Notes: generated by a model not told the origin, from the sequence alone. A stretch of DNA of 64,000 bases from Wenzhouxiangellaceae bacterium (GCA_028289455.1 JANQPN010000033.1:58981-122980); one strand, 5' to 3'; counted from the stretch's first letter, positions 43,346-53,443 are shown. A program made the numbers and translations.

Positions 43346-43786
43346 TCATACACTACCCAGATGTTTCACCAGTTTTTGTACCGGACGGCGTTTTGTTGCA
43401 CTGGCAACAGCCTCGACCTCCACCAGCCATTCTGGCTCAACCAGGCCGGCAACAAACACCGTGGTAATGGCCGGCTGTACACCGTCCAACCGGGCTTTTC
43501 TCACCTCTACCAGTCCGGCCATGTCCTCACGCCTGACCAGGTAAAAAGACATTTTGACAATATGTGATAACCCCATACCGGCTTCGTTCAACACCGCCTC
43601 GACATTGCTGATAGCCTGATGACATTGACCCGCAAAATCCGCTGCCAGATGACCGTCAGGCGATACACCGACCTGACCTGATACATAAACCGTTCTGGTA
43701 GTTTCCGGCGCTTCTACCCCATGGGCATAAATGCCGGCGTAACGCTGATTGACGGTAAATGGATTCAATCTTGTCGCAATACTCAT
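43346..43786 (-). CDS. RidA/YjgF-family protein
   Basis: A 146-residue RidA-like protein: RTVYVSGQVGVSPDGHLAAD, NVEAVLNEAGMGLSHIVKMS, RREDMAGLVEVRKARLDG and VFVAGLVEPEWLVEVEAVA. The conserved arginine of the classic RidA site is not at the usual place (VKMSFYLV in place of VxxRxxL), so deaminase activity is uncertain. The start ATG 43786 follows GAGGTG. Divergent from a LysR regulator, which likely controls it. Confidence 0.82.
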   Translation of the reverse strand: MSIATRLNPFTVNQRYAGIYAHGVEAPETTRTVYVSGQVGVSPDGHLAADFAGQCHQAISNVEAVLNEAGMGLSHIVKMSFYLVRREDMAGLVEVRKARLDGVQPAITTVFVAGLVEPEWLVEVEAVASATKRRPVQKLVKHLGSV

Positions 43787-43887
43787 TGTTGTCACCTCAG
43801 GATTATTTTGGATAAATTAAGGATAGTGACTTCATATTCTTCTAAAAAGGCGGTATAAATAACTTATTTATCCACTATTTGTCACTA

Positions 43888-44796
43888 ATGAAATCCCGAA
43901 TCAGGCATCTAAGCGCCATGACCGCTGTTATCCAGGTCGCGGAACACGGTACATTTGCAGCGGCTGCAAAAGTGCTTGAGATGTCGACTTCAGCCATCAG
44001 CAAAGCCATTGCACGGCTTGAAGATGACCTCAATGTGAAGTTATTCCACCGCACCACCCGCAGCGTAAGCCTGACACCGGAAGGTGAGCGGTTTGTACTG
44101 GGGATAAAACCGTTGCTGATGGAAATCGATGCTCTGTCGATGGAGGTTAGTGACTATCGGGCAGCGCCCAAAGGATTGCTTCGAATCAGCGCGCCCGACG
44201 CATTTGCCAGAAATGTACTGGCCCCGTCACTGAGTCAGTTCCGGACACTGTATCCGGATATACAGGTCGACTTGAGCCTGGATGACCGCGATGTTGACCT
44301 TGCCGGTGAGCCAATCGATGTGGCCATCCGAACCGGTGCACTACCGGATAATGCCACCCTGGTCGCCCGCAAGCTTTACTCGGACCCACTGATCACCTGC
44401 GCGGCACCTGCTTATTTAAATTCCAATGACATTCCAAAACACCCACAGGACCTCGCAAAACATAATTGCCTGCCGTTCAGAAACCGGCGCACCGGCCGAA
44501 CCGTCCCCTGGTTGTTTGCCGATGATGTCCGCATGAATCCCTCAGGTGGACCCAGAATCAATGATATTGAGGCGGTTTGTCGAGTAGCGGTCGCCGGAGT
44601 AGGCATTACTCAACTGCCGGGACATCTGGCTGCAGGGCTTATTAAAACAGGCATGCTGCAGGAAATACTGGACACCCATCGCCCACCCGATGTACCCGTT
44701 TCCGCCATTTATCTGAACAGGCGCTTTGTTTCCCCACGAATCAGATCGTTCATTGATTTTATGTTAACGGTAAAATTGCCCATGCCAAGCGCCTGA
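43888..44796 (+). CDS. LysR-family transcriptional regulator
   Basis: A 302-residue LysR regulator. The N-terminal winged helix is HGTFAAAAKVLEMSTSAISK followed by KLFHRTTRSVSLTPEG. The C-terminal substrate-binding domain runs from about residue 90, with LASLSLDDRDVDLAGEPIDV-like and NDIEAVCRVAVAGVGITQLP segments. The effector is unknown. ATG 43888 is preferred to the TTG nine bases earlier. Divergent from the RidA gene across about 100 bases, a usual arrangement for a LysR and its target. Confidence 0.87.
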   Translation: MKSRIRHLSAMTAVIQVAEHGTFAAAAKVLEMSTSAISKAIARLEDDLNVKLFHRTTRSVSLTPEGERFVLGIKPLLMEIDALSMEVSDYRAAPKGLLRISAPDAFARNVLAPSLSQFRTLYPDIQVDLSLDDRDVDLAGEPIDVAIRTGALPDNATLVARKLYSDPLITCAAPAYLNSNDIPKHPQDLAKHNCLPFRNRRTGRTVPWLFADDVRMNPSGGPRINDIEAVCRVAVAGVGITQLPGHLAAGLIKTGMLQEILDTHRPPDVPVSAIYLNRRFVSPRIRSFIDFMLTVKLPMPSA

Positions 44797-44836
44797 ATAA
44801 TTCTTTCCTGATTAATCTTTCACTTATAAAACCGAA

Positions 44837-44856
44837 GCGCCGGACCGGGCCGGCGC
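44837..44856 (+). terminator. Hairpin between the LysR gene and the protease gene
   Basis: GCGCCGG (44837-44843) pairs with CCGGCGC (44850-44856) across a 6-base loop. It lies between convergent genes and could end either transcript. No strong U-tract. Confidence 0.45.
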
Positions 44857-44868
44857 CTGGTCTATTCA

Positions 44869-46794
44869 TTAATTATTGGGCACGCTGATCGCTTTATCAC
44901 ATGTCCAGATAATCGGATTACACAACCAGTCAGCAGCCACAACAGAACCACTCCTGTTGGTTGTCACCTTCCACTCACTTTGCAATGTCGCCTTGGTCAT
45001 CAGCACACCAGAGGCATCGATACCCAAAATGGCATTATTCGGCAGCGCACTTATATTGATCATGGGCGTATAATTATCAATCTTAACCCAATCACCCGAC
45101 AACCCAGTTCTATACATCAACCCCCTTGGCCAGGGATCTTCAACGGGAATGATTGAACTGGCAGCTAGAATATTCCCATTCGGCAACACTGCTACCCTGC
45201 TAACAGCACCGTCAAATGTTTTTTTATTCCAGGGGCCATTCAGCGTGTCTTTAACGAATAGATTGTATTGTCTGCCAACACCGAGGATTTTCCCGCCCGC
45301 CATCATCGATATCGAAATAACTGACCCGCTTCCCGGCACCTTAATCCAATTACTGACCAGGCTGTCTTTGGTGAAAAGCTCACCTGCCAGATCATTCGAA
45401 ACCCCAAGCAACCGCCCATCCGGCATTCTGGCTATATCCTTCACGTAACCACTATTGGGCACTCCCACCCAATCACTTTCCAGCGTATCTTTAAGAAACA
45501 GGTTGCCCTTCTCCCCCACACCAACAATGGGAGGCGTTGATCTTTGTTGTGCGAACCGAAGCCTACCCTTGGGACCTGTGGCCCGGTCGAATACCACATA
45601 ATAATTATTCAACAGGGGAAGCCCCAGATTGGACTGATTATCGCAATCAGTAGGAGTTTTGCATGCATCGATTTGAAGGCTTGCCTTGCCATCTGATGTT
45701 GCGTTCAGTTGCCAATAAGTATCAGGCGCCACAGTCAAGGTAACAGACTGTCCATTGTCACCTTCCAACACCAGTTCTATATCAGGCCAGCCAGCAACAC
45801 TTGCGAGTGGAACATAATTATCCAGGCCTTTCTTTATCAATTCCCCGTAATGAGGATCTATGGCAGTGAATGTGTCGATCAGCCATTGGCGGGGAAAACC
45901 GAAGCTGATATCAGATGCACCGCTGTCTACCAGGCTGTTTGGCGAATCCGAACCAGTTGCAGCCGGGATTGGCTTGTCAGCCCCTTTGGTTCCTTTATAA
46001 ATACGAACGGCTTTAAGGTTGGTATTATAGTAATCGTCACCTGTCAGCTTGACATTACTGAACGCTCCTTGATAAAGCTCCATGCGTTCTTCGCCACTTC
46101 CTAAAATTAATAAACCGCTGTTGGGCTTATTGGAATCATCACTGCCTTTGTATCTGATCGATCGCCGTGTAAACAATGCAAATTTATTCGGGATATGCTT
46201 TGTATCAACCAGCTGATTAAAGTAGGGTTTTATTGTTGTATCGTCTGTATCATGTTTATCGCAATTGTCTCGCGGAATGTTTGTTACAGCTCCATTTTCC
46301 GGCTGAAAAGCCAATCCCAATATACCGCCTGATTTACCCCACCCAGCATGCCTTCCTACGGTAACCAGACAGGTAACCGCCACGTAGGCATCATTAAGGT
46401 CAAGATTTGATGATTTATTTTGAAGACCTACTTCAATCTTCCTGACATGCCCCCGCCACCCTGTGCCATCTACGTAGCCGACATTTTGATAAAAGTCAGT
46501 CTCCGTTTTAGCAGTATTCTTGCTTGGATCATATGAACCATACCCGCCATTCTTATCAAACACTGCGAGAGAGCTGCTGCCGGTATCAATGATCAGATCG
46601 ACCGGCTGCTTAGGGCTGCCGATATAAAACCGACCGGTATAGATATTACCCATGGCTTCATTGGAAAGCGCTATCACAGCAGATGATGCATAGACAGCAT
46701 TATTCTGAGCGTGAACATCCGGCATGCTGAACAACGCTATGAAAATCAGATATACATATGCAGGCGATTTTAACTGTAGTAATTTCTTATTCAT
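44869..46794 (-). CDS. Pepsin-type aspartic protease with a C-terminal five-repeat propeller
   Basis: A 641-residue exported protein (signal at residues 1-29). Residues about 50-418 match a pepsin-type (A1) aspartic protease. The two active-site motifs are D70-T-G-S (DLIIDTGSSSLAVFD) and D290-S-G-A (SLVDSGASDISFG), and the usual C-terminal strand is LNNYYVVFDRATG. Residues about 423-641 hold five repeats of about 40 residues with pattern LGVG..NLFxKDxLxSxW (VGVGEKGNLFLKDTLESDW, LGVGRQYNLFVKDTLNGPW and others). These are likely a five-bladed propeller. Pepsin-type enzymes are uncommon in bacteria. The substrate is unknown. Confidence 0.82.
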   Translation of the reverse strand: MNKKLLQLKSPAYVYLIFIALFSMPDVHAQNNAVYASSAVIALSNEAMGNIYTGRFYIGSPKQPVDLIIDTGSSSLAVFDKNGGYGSYDPSKNTAKTETDFYQNVGYVDGTGWRGHVRKIEVGLQNKSSNLDLNDAYVAVTCLVTVGRHAGWGKSGGILGLAFQPENGAVTNIPRDNCDKHDTDDTTIKPYFNQLVDTKHIPNKFALFTRRSIRYKGSDDSNKPNSGLLILGSGEERMELYQGAFSNVKLTGDDYYNTNLKAVRIYKGTKGADKPIPAATGSDSPNSLVDSGASDISFGFPRQWLIDTFTAIDPHYGELIKKGLDNYVPLASVAGWPDIELVLEGDNGQSVTLTVAPDTYWQLNATSDGKASLQIDACKTPTDCDNQSNLGLPLLNNYYVVFDRATGPKGRLRFAQQRSTPPIVGVGEKGNLFLKDTLESDWVGVPNSGYVKDIARMPDGRLLGVSNDLAGELFTKDSLVSNWIKVPGSGSVISISMMAGGKILGVGRQYNLFVKDTLNGPWNKKTFDGAVSRVAVLPNGNILAASSIIPVEDPWPRGLMYRTGLSGDWVKIDNYTPMINISALPNNAILGIDASGVLMTKATLQSEWKVTTNRSGSVVAADWLCNPIIWTCDKAISVPNN

Positions 46795-46982
46795 GATGCT
46801 CCCTGTTATAAAAATTTATATCCTGGAATGAAGTGATGCTGTGCTGCACCAAGCGTATTACGCCGGATACCGACACACATGCATTATTTAAAACAGACAA
46901 TTGATGCCTAAAAATCGCCAGGTATACGTTCAGGATGCCCGCATCAGATGCCACCATCGATGCAGGCACCTTGATTCAAACC

Positions 46983-48077
46983 TTAGAGATACCCGCGCCC
47001 CGAATCGGAACTGTAACCCAGCGTAAATGCGGCACTGAATTCAAGGCCTACCCCAAAAGCCAGCTCAACACCAGGTCCGTCCCACCAGTTGTAAATCCCG
47101 GCTATCCCTACGCCAACCACAGCACCTGCATCAAGCTCTACTGAATCGCTGAATCCATCAAAGGAAAATACATCGAATGCATAAGCGCCGAATCGAAAAT
47201 CAATGGAGCCGCCAGCAGTTGCTCCCAGACTGCCGGACAGCGTTTCATAAAACATGTAGCGGGTAAAAGAGGTATCAAATGCAATACCTGCAGCAATAGC
47301 GCCACCGATAATAAATCCGCCTTCTGCACTGAATCCAAAAGATAAAGTGGTTGCGACTGATCTCTGGTGACTATTTTTCGCCGTTTGCACAAACGAGGAC
47401 TGTGCAAGGTTTTGCAGGTGCTGACGGGTTGTTGCATCCATGGTTTTGGTTTGCATAACCGCCGTCTTGATCGCGGCAATGCTGTCCTTGTAGGTATTGC
47501 TGAAAGCATCGAACTGTCCGCCCAGTTGTGTGGCTGTGGGAATATAAGCCTGTGCATCACTGAACAGCGAGCGTTTTCTATTACCGGTAACAACCGGGTT
47601 TATCTCGAATTTTTCCCAGTCTTTGGCTTCCGTGGCATTGGTATGCATCGGCCACGAGTTGAACGGCTGCCCGGCCGGGTCACCCATTCCACCGCCATTA
47701 ACAGCGGTGATGAAATTGCCACTGGCGGTTCTTAATGCGAAGGTTTTCTGATCTTCGGAAATGGGAACCATCTCAAACGTTTCCCAGTCTTTCACCTCTG
47801 TTGCATTGGTGTGAAAAGGTATGGAGTTGAATGACAAACCGGAAGGGTCGCCGATTCCACCACCATTAACCGCCGTCAGATAATGACCGGACGATGTCCT
47901 CAATGCGAAGGTATTGCCACCCAACGGCTCAGCAGTAAATAACTCCCAGTCTTTGGCTTCCGTGGCATTGGTATGCAATGGTACGGAATTGAACGGCATG
48001 CCGGCCGGATCGCCCAGCCCCCCGCCGCCCACCGCGGTTAGATAATTACCGCTATGGGTTTTCAATGAAATTTTCAT
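46983..48077 (-). CDS. Three-repeat beta-trefoil (fascin-like) protein with glycine-rich tail
   Basis: A 364-residue protein with no signal peptide. Residues 1-160 are three tandem repeats of about 52-55 residues, each with FALRTASGNFITAVNGGG, GDPAGxxFNS and HTNATEAKDWExF. This is the pattern of a fascin-like beta-trefoil, which binds sugars or proteins in other families. Residues about 240-364 are glycine- and alanine-rich beta segments (GGFIIGGAIAAGIAFDT, AVVGVGIAGIYNWWDG), possibly membrane-active or self-assembling (inference). A strong AAGGAGG site precedes the start. No neighbouring secretion genes. Confidence 0.78.
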   Translation of the reverse strand: MKISLKTHSGNYLTAVGGGGLGDPAGMPFNSVPLHTNATEAKDWELFTAEPLGGNTFALRTSSGHYLTAVNGGGIGDPSGLSFNSIPFHTNATEVKDWETFEMVPISEDQKTFALRTASGNFITAVNGGGMGDPAGQPFNSWPMHTNATEAKDWEKFEINPVVTGNRKRSLFSDAQAYIPTATQLGGQFDAFSNTYKDSIAAIKTAVMQTKTMDATTRQHLQNLAQSSFVQTAKNSHQRSVATTLSFGFSAEGGFIIGGAIAAGIAFDTSFTRYMFYETLSGSLGATAGGSIDFRFGAYAFDVFSFDGFSDSVELDAGAVVGVGIAGIYNWWDGPGVELAFGVGLEFSAAFTLGYSSDSGRGYL

Positions 48078-48521
48078 TGTTGCCTCCTTAATTGGTTATT
48101 TTTATTAGAAGTTTGGGCATTACCCCGATAAAGCCCCCACCAGTAATCCCAAACTCCAATGATCCGGAACCTGCGCTGCTAATCAAACAGAAAACAGGCA
48201 ATGCTCCAACCAATGCGTCGCAACCATAACCCTCCATGGTGCGAGCCGAAGGCAGCCATCACCATACGCTTATGTTCGGAATATGGCAAATAAGTAAAGC
48301 GCAGCACCTTTAACGGTGTGCTGTGTCGATTGGTTGCTTAACAGATTGAAATATGTGAGATCAATAACCCGTTTCAGGAGTTGATCAGTTACCGGATTGA
48401 TTGGATAGTTCAATCGGTATTGGTTCACTGTCTAGCTACCGCAAAAATCAGTCAGACGTCGTATTTCGGTACAAGTCAACATTCGAATAATTCAGTTCTC
48501 AACCCGGCTTAATCGGCTTAT
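48078..48521. other. Intergenic region with a degenerate copy of the 967-aa gene's leader
   Basis: 444 bp without a gene. Its left part is the promoter region of the beta-trefoil gene. Positions 48342-48505 align, with gaps, to 55742-55920 upstream of the 967-aa gene. Shared blocks are TTAACA-ATTGAAA, GTTGATCA, TTCAA-CGGTA, TATTTCG-TA and TTCTCAACCC. The similarity ends at CAACCC, where the intact copy continues into the ribosome site. Here it abuts the 3' end of the DUF11 gene. Confidence 0.6.
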
Positions 48522-51500
48522 TTACCGCCTGAAGTGTAACGACCAGGCGGCTGCAGCCAGTAATATCAACGTCAGAATCAGCAGACCCCATGGGCTCAAT
48601 ATCGGCACATCAATGATCTCGACAACAAAGCCCGTCAAGTCAGCATTGTTATTCGGCACAGGGTCCGTGATATCTCCACTGACATTGGCCATGATTGATT
48701 GATCACCTGACAAAATGATTTCCACAGCAAAGATGCAGTTGGCAGAATCACCATTGGCCAGGCTACCGATGTCAAAAGTAATCATACTGCCGTTTGCCGT
48801 CACGCAATTGCCGCCCTCAATTACGGGACCAGGATTAAATAACGCCAGTCCCGAAGACAGCTCTGCATTGACCGTAACGCCGGTGTTATTGCCGGGACCT
48901 GCATTGTTCACTTCCAATGTGATATCAATTACTTCACCCAGTTGGATCGGCGGTATGGCATTGCTGCTGATCGTCAGTACCAGATCAGATTCTGCCGGTG
49001 TTATCGTGGTGGTTTCTGTTGTGCTGTTATCCGATGAGTCCGGGTCCGAAGTATCTGCACTGACTGTTGCGGTATTGGACAAGACTCCATCAAAATTGAG
49101 ATCTACCATCACTTCAAGCATGTAGCTGGCGCTGCCTCCACTGGGTATGGTTCCCAATGTACAAGTGGGTGCACCGCTGGGATCTTCATTGCAACCGGTG
49201 GTTGATATCAGGGTGACCTCACCCGGGAGGCTATCACTGACTACAACATTAACCGCATCGGAAGGACCCGGGTTATCTACTGTGATGGTATAAATGAGCG
49301 TACTGCCGGCTACTACCGGATCAGCATCATCGACTTTGCTGACGGACAAATCGGCTTCCGGCTCCAACACCGTATCATCATCCGTAGCCATATTATTGCC
49401 GCTATCGGGATCAGTGACTGAAGCAGCGACAACAGCTGTGTTGCTTAATGTGCCGGTAGCCGATGGATCGATATCGCAACTGACGTTATAGCTCACCATT
49501 CCGCCCACGGGCATATCCAACGTTTCGGAAAGGTCACCACTACCACCGGCAGTATTGCCACTGGCTCCACCGCTGGTGGTACTGGTGAAGGTACAGCTAA
49601 GTTCTGCAGGTAATGTGTCAGTCAGTGTTACTGCGGGATCAGCTGAGGGACCGTCATTGGCGACAACAATCGTATATATCACGGTGGTGTCGCCGGGAAT
49701 GGCAATGGTGAGTGCATCATCCTTGGTCACGCTGACATCGGCCTCCGGTGTCAGCTGGGTGTCATTATCGATGGCGCTGTTGTTACCGGAAACAGGGTCG
49801 GTTACTGATGCGCTGGCCGTTGCTGTATTCGATAACGTGCCGGTAGCGGCCGGGTCGATGTCACAAGTGACGGTATAGGTAACGGAACTGCTGACCGGCA
49901 TGTTCAGGACTTCTGTCAGATCATCACTGCCGGCAGCCGTGTTGCCCGTTGCTCCACCGCCTGCGACGCTGGTAAACGTGCAACTGAGTTCAGACGGGAA
50001 ATTATCCACCAGACTCACGGCTGGATCATCGCTGGGGCCGTTGTTGGATACCGTGATGGTATAGGTCAGAACCGTGATACCAGGAACCGCCGTGGTAACA
50101 CCATCATCTTTGCTGACCGCGATATCCGCTTCCGGCGTCAGCACGGTATCGTTATCGGTGGCACTGTTGTTTCCAGGCGTATTGTCAGTAACCGATGCAA
50201 CGGCCGTTACGGTGTTGCTGAGCGTACCAGTGGCGCTGGAATCGATATCACAGCTGGCGGTATAGTTCACGCTGCTGCCGGCCGGCATACTCAGGGGTTC
50301 CGCAAGGTTTCCGTTGCCTGCAGCTGTGTTGCCCGTAGCTCCGGCATTTGCCGTGCTGGTAAAACTGCAGGTGAGCACCGACGGGAAAACATCATTCAGC
50401 GTCACCGATGGGTCGTCGCTAGGACCATTATTGGTCACACCGATGGAATAGGTCAAAGTGCTCTGGCCAGGCACGGCAGTGGTGACGCCATCGCTCTTGG
50501 TCACCGCGATATCGGCCTGAGGCGTCAATGCAGTGTTATTGTCGGTGGAACTGTTGTTGGCCGCTACCGGGTCGAACAACGATTCACTGACAATTGCCGT
50601 ATTACTCAGCGTGCCGGTGGCGCTTGAGTCAATATCACAGCTGGCTGTATAAGTCACACTGCTGCCCGCCGGCATAGTTAAAGTCTCAGCCAGATCACCT
50701 GAGCCTGCTGCAGTATTGCCGCCGGCTCCTCCAGCGGCAATACTGGTGTAGTTACAGCTTAATGTTGCCGGAAAATTATCTGCCAGCGATACCGCAGGAT
50801 CGGCGTCCGGACCATTGTTGCTGGCAATAATGGTATAGGTAACCGACTGACCGGGAACTGCAGTGGTAACACCATCATCCACACTGACGGCGATGTCAGC
50901 GGAACTGACACTGACGCTGTCAGAGCAGTCATTGTTGGTTTCATTGGTTTCCAGATCTTCGTTACCGAAGTCGGCACGGCACACGCCTCCCGGGCGTGGA
51001 TTAACGAAGCCAGCCGGTGCTGAAGGAGTGGCCGAAAAGCTGACGGTAAAACCACCACCGGGTGCAATGGTAACGGCAGTGTTGTCAGTGCAGTTCAGGA
51101 TAAACGAAGCATTGATACTGCAGCTGAATGTCCCACTGATGCCGGTCATCGCACTGACTATTACCGCGCCGTAGCTGATACCACTGTCGGGTAACTCGTC
51201 GCGTAAGAAATTGAAACCGCCGTTAACGAAATAATTGGCTGAACCGATATTGCTTACCTGGATTGACCAGGTAAACGGCGTGCCTACCATGGCCACACCT
51301 CCGGCGTCATTGGTTTTTACAGCGATCAAATCCGGTGAGCCATTCACTACCACGCTATCGGCACAACTGTTGTTGGTTTCATCACCCTCACTGATGTTTC
51401 CATCAGGATCCACCGAGCAGCTACCGGACACGCGAGGATTAATTAATGTACCGGCCGACAACGGTACCACCGGCACCGTTACCGTAAAGCTGCCACTGGT

Positions 51501-53207
51501 GGAAGCAATGGTTACGCTACCGCTGCTGGCAGCACAGACCAGATTGAACGAAACGATGCTGCAGCTGATTGACCCGCCACCTGAAATGCCGGTTTGTGAT
51601 CCGATAACCGGTGCACCGAAATTGGTGTTGGTATCCGGCAGGCTATCATTAAGAATGACCTGACCACTGCTGAAAGTGGCATCTGTATCGCCGCCATTGG
51701 TCACTGTCAGACTCCAGTTGAAAGCACCGGCTGCCAGCTCGGTTACTCCACCAACAGAATTATTTTTGACAACAGTCAGATCCGGGCCGGTGATACCGGT
51801 GCCAACCACCACGGTATCAGAACATTCGTTGTTGCTCTCATTGCTTTCCTGATCCTCGTTACCGAAATCGGCCCGGCATACGCCGCCCGCACGAGGATTA
51901 TCAAAGGTGGACGCGGCAGAGGGTGTCGCGGTAAAACTCACAGTAAACCCACCACCCGGTGCAATGGTAAGCGCGGAATTATCGGTGCAATTCAGAATTG
52001 AAGATGCATTGATACTGCAACTGAACGCGCCGGTAATTCCGGTGATGCCGCTGACCACCGGCGACCCATAACTGATATTGGTATTGGGCAGCTCGTCCCG
52101 GAAAAAATTGAACCCACCGTTAACAAAATAATTGGCCGAACCGATATTGCTCACCTGAATCGACCAGGTAAATGGTGTGCCGACCGTTCCCATTCCAAGG
52201 ATGTCATTGGCTTTGACGGCAATCATATCCGGTGAACCATTTACCGTAACGGTATCGCTACAGCTGTTATTGGTTTCATCCCCCTCGGCGATATTGCCAT
52301 CTGGATCGATGGCACAGGTACCTGCCGCTCTCGGGTTGAAGAGGCTGCCTGCCACAGATGGTGTGGAGGGTATGGTGACAGTGAATGCACCGGATGCCGC
52401 AGCAATGCTTATGCCACCGCCGCTGGCTGTACAGCTGAGATTGAATGAAACAATGCTGCAGCCGATGCTGCCGCTACCGGATATACCGGATTGCCCACTG
52501 ACAACCGGAGTCCCGTAACTGACGCCGGTATTCGGCAGGTTGTCGGTCAGAATCAAATCACCACTGCTGAATATTGCATCGGCATCACCACCGTTGGCTG
52601 CATTCAGTGACCAGTTAAAAGCGCCATTAGCCAGCTCGGTCACACCGGATACACTGTTGTTCTTAACCACCGTCAGATCCGGCCCGGTGGCGCCGGTGGT
52701 AACGATTACCGTATCAGTACAGTCGTTATTGCTTTCGTTTGACTCTGTATTTTCATTACCGGCATCTGCCCGGCAGATGCTGCCCGGACGCGGATTGACA
52801 AACGTGCCTGCAGCCGATGGTGTTGCGGTAAAACTGACAGTAAAAGTGCCGCCCGGCATGATGGTGAACGCACTGTTGTCTGAGCAGTCGAGCCTGAAAT
52901 TATTGATATTGCAGCCGAATGCGCCGGTGATACCACTGGTGCCGCTGATCACTGGTGTGCCGTAGGTGATATTGGTGTTGGGCAGCTCATCTCTGAGGAT
53001 GCTGAAACTACCGTTAATGAAATAATTGCCGGTCCCGATATTGGATACCTGGATTGACCAGGTGAATGGTGTCCCGACGATACCCATGCCACCGGTATTA
53101 TTGGTTTTAACCGCGATCAGATCCGGCTGTTGTGCCGATGCGGTTTGTGCAGTCAGGGATAGCACTGCAGCAAGCAGCAGGATAATGACGTTCAACTTGC
53201 GGTGCAC
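48522..53207 (-). CDS. Large DUF11-repeat surface protein with an IPTL-CTERM-like sorting tail
   Basis: A 1561-residue exported protein (signal residues 1-25). The N-terminal half alternates two kinds of about 160-residue modules: one starting DLIAVKTNNTGG and including SWSIQVSNIG, the other starting GPDLTVVKNNSVSGV and ending AEGDETNNSCSDT. The second half holds six DUF11-type repeats (ADIAVSVDDGVTTAVPGQSV, ADIAVSKDDG, ADLSVSKVDD). The C-terminus, VPILSPWGLLILTLILLAAA and then HFRR, resembles the IPTLxxWG sorting signal handled by exosortase H in other bacteria. No exosortase gene is in the window. Probably an adhesin or matrix protein (inference). A second, similar gene begins at 62158. Confidence 0.86.
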   Translation of the reverse strand: MHRKLNVIILLLAAVLSLTAQTASAQQPDLIAVKTNNTGGMGIVGTPFTWSIQVSNIGTGNYFINGSFSILRDELPNTNITYGTPVISGTSGITGAFGCNINNFRLDCSDNSAFTIMPGGTFTVSFTATPSAAGTFVNPRPGSICRADAGNENTESNESNNDCTDTVIVTTGATGPDLTVVKNNSVSGVTELANGAFNWSLNAANGGDADAIFSSGDLILTDNLPNTGVSYGTPVVSGQSGISGSGSIGCSIVSFNLSCTASGGGISIAAASGAFTVTIPSTPSVAGSLFNPRAAGTCAIDPDGNIAEGDETNNSCSDTVTVNGSPDMIAVKANDILGMGTVGTPFTWSIQVSNIGSANYFVNGGFNFFRDELPNTNISYGSPVVSGITGITGAFSCSINASSILNCTDNSALTIAPGGGFTVSFTATPSAASTFDNPRAGGVCRADFGNEDQESNESNNECSDTVVVGTGITGPDLTVVKNNSVGGVTELAAGAFNWSLTVTNGGDTDATFSSGQVILNDSLPDTNTNFGAPVIGSQTGISGGGSISCSIVSFNLVCAASSGSVTIASTSGSFTVTVPVVPLSAGTLINPRVSGSCSVDPDGNISEGDETNNSCADSVVVNGSPDLIAVKTNDAGGVAMVGTPFTWSIQVSNIGSANYFVNGGFNFLRDELPDSGISYGAVIVSAMTGISGTFSCSINASFILNCTDNTAVTIAPGGGFTVSFSATPSAPAGFVNPRPGGVCRADFGNEDLETNETNNDCSDSVSVSSADIAVSVDDGVTTAVPGQSVTYTIIASNNGPDADPAVSLADNFPATLSCNYTSIAAGGAGGNTAAGSGDLAETLTMPAGSSVTYTASCDIDSSATGTLSNTAIVSESLFDPVAANNSSTDNNTALTPQADIAVTKSDGVTTAVPGQSTLTYSIGVTNNGPSDDPSVTLNDVFPSVLTCSFTSTANAGATGNTAAGNGNLAEPLSMPAGSSVNYTASCDIDSSATGTLSNTVTAVASVTDNTPGNNSATDNDTVLTPEADIAVSKDDGVTTAVPGITVLTYTITVSNNGPSDDPAVSLVDNFPSELSCTFTSVAGGGATGNTAAGSDDLTEVLNMPVSSSVTYTVTCDIDPAATGTLSNTATASASVTDPVSGNNSAIDNDTQLTPEADVSVTKDDALTIAIPGDTTVIYTIVVANDGPSADPAVTLTDTLPAELSCTFTSTTSGGASGNTAGGSGDLSETLDMPVGGMVSYNVSCDIDPSATGTLSNTAVVAASVTDPDSGNNMATDDDTVLEPEADLSVSKVDDADPVVAGSTLIYTITVDNPGPSDAVNVVVSDSLPGEVTLISTTGCNEDPSGAPTCTLGTIPSGGSASYMLEVMVDLNFDGVLSNTATVSADTSDPDSSDNSTTETTTITPAESDLVLTISSNAIPPIQLGEVIDITLEVNNAGPGNNTGVTVNAELSSGLALFNPGPVIEGGNCVTANGSMITFDIGSLANGDSANCIFAVEIILSGDQSIMANVSGDITDPVPNNNADLTGFVVEIIDVPILSPWGLLILTLILLAAAAWSLHFRR

Positions 53208-53443
53208 TGTAGTTCCTCAATAATGTGTACAGCACATGTCACTGTGCTCTGATTAACAGCGCGCGCGTCCGGCCGGTCTACCGTGACCCATACGACCAAG
53301 CCATTATCGAAGCCAGATTTGAGCACATACCACACCGAGTCTGCGGCGGGCACCACATACAGGCAAGAAATTTTGTGTTATTAAGTGTTGTTATTGTTTA
53401 AAAACAATGGTTTATATCACGATCCGCCAGATACCGTCCGGCA
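53208..53443. promoter_or_regulatory. Intergenic region with inverted repeat
   Basis: Between the DUF11 gene and the 3' end of the membrane regulator gene. An inverted repeat ATTGTTT-AA-AAACAAT (53393-53408) stands near the regulator's stop codon. It could be an operator or a weak end signal. No other gene is visible. Confidence 0.4.
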
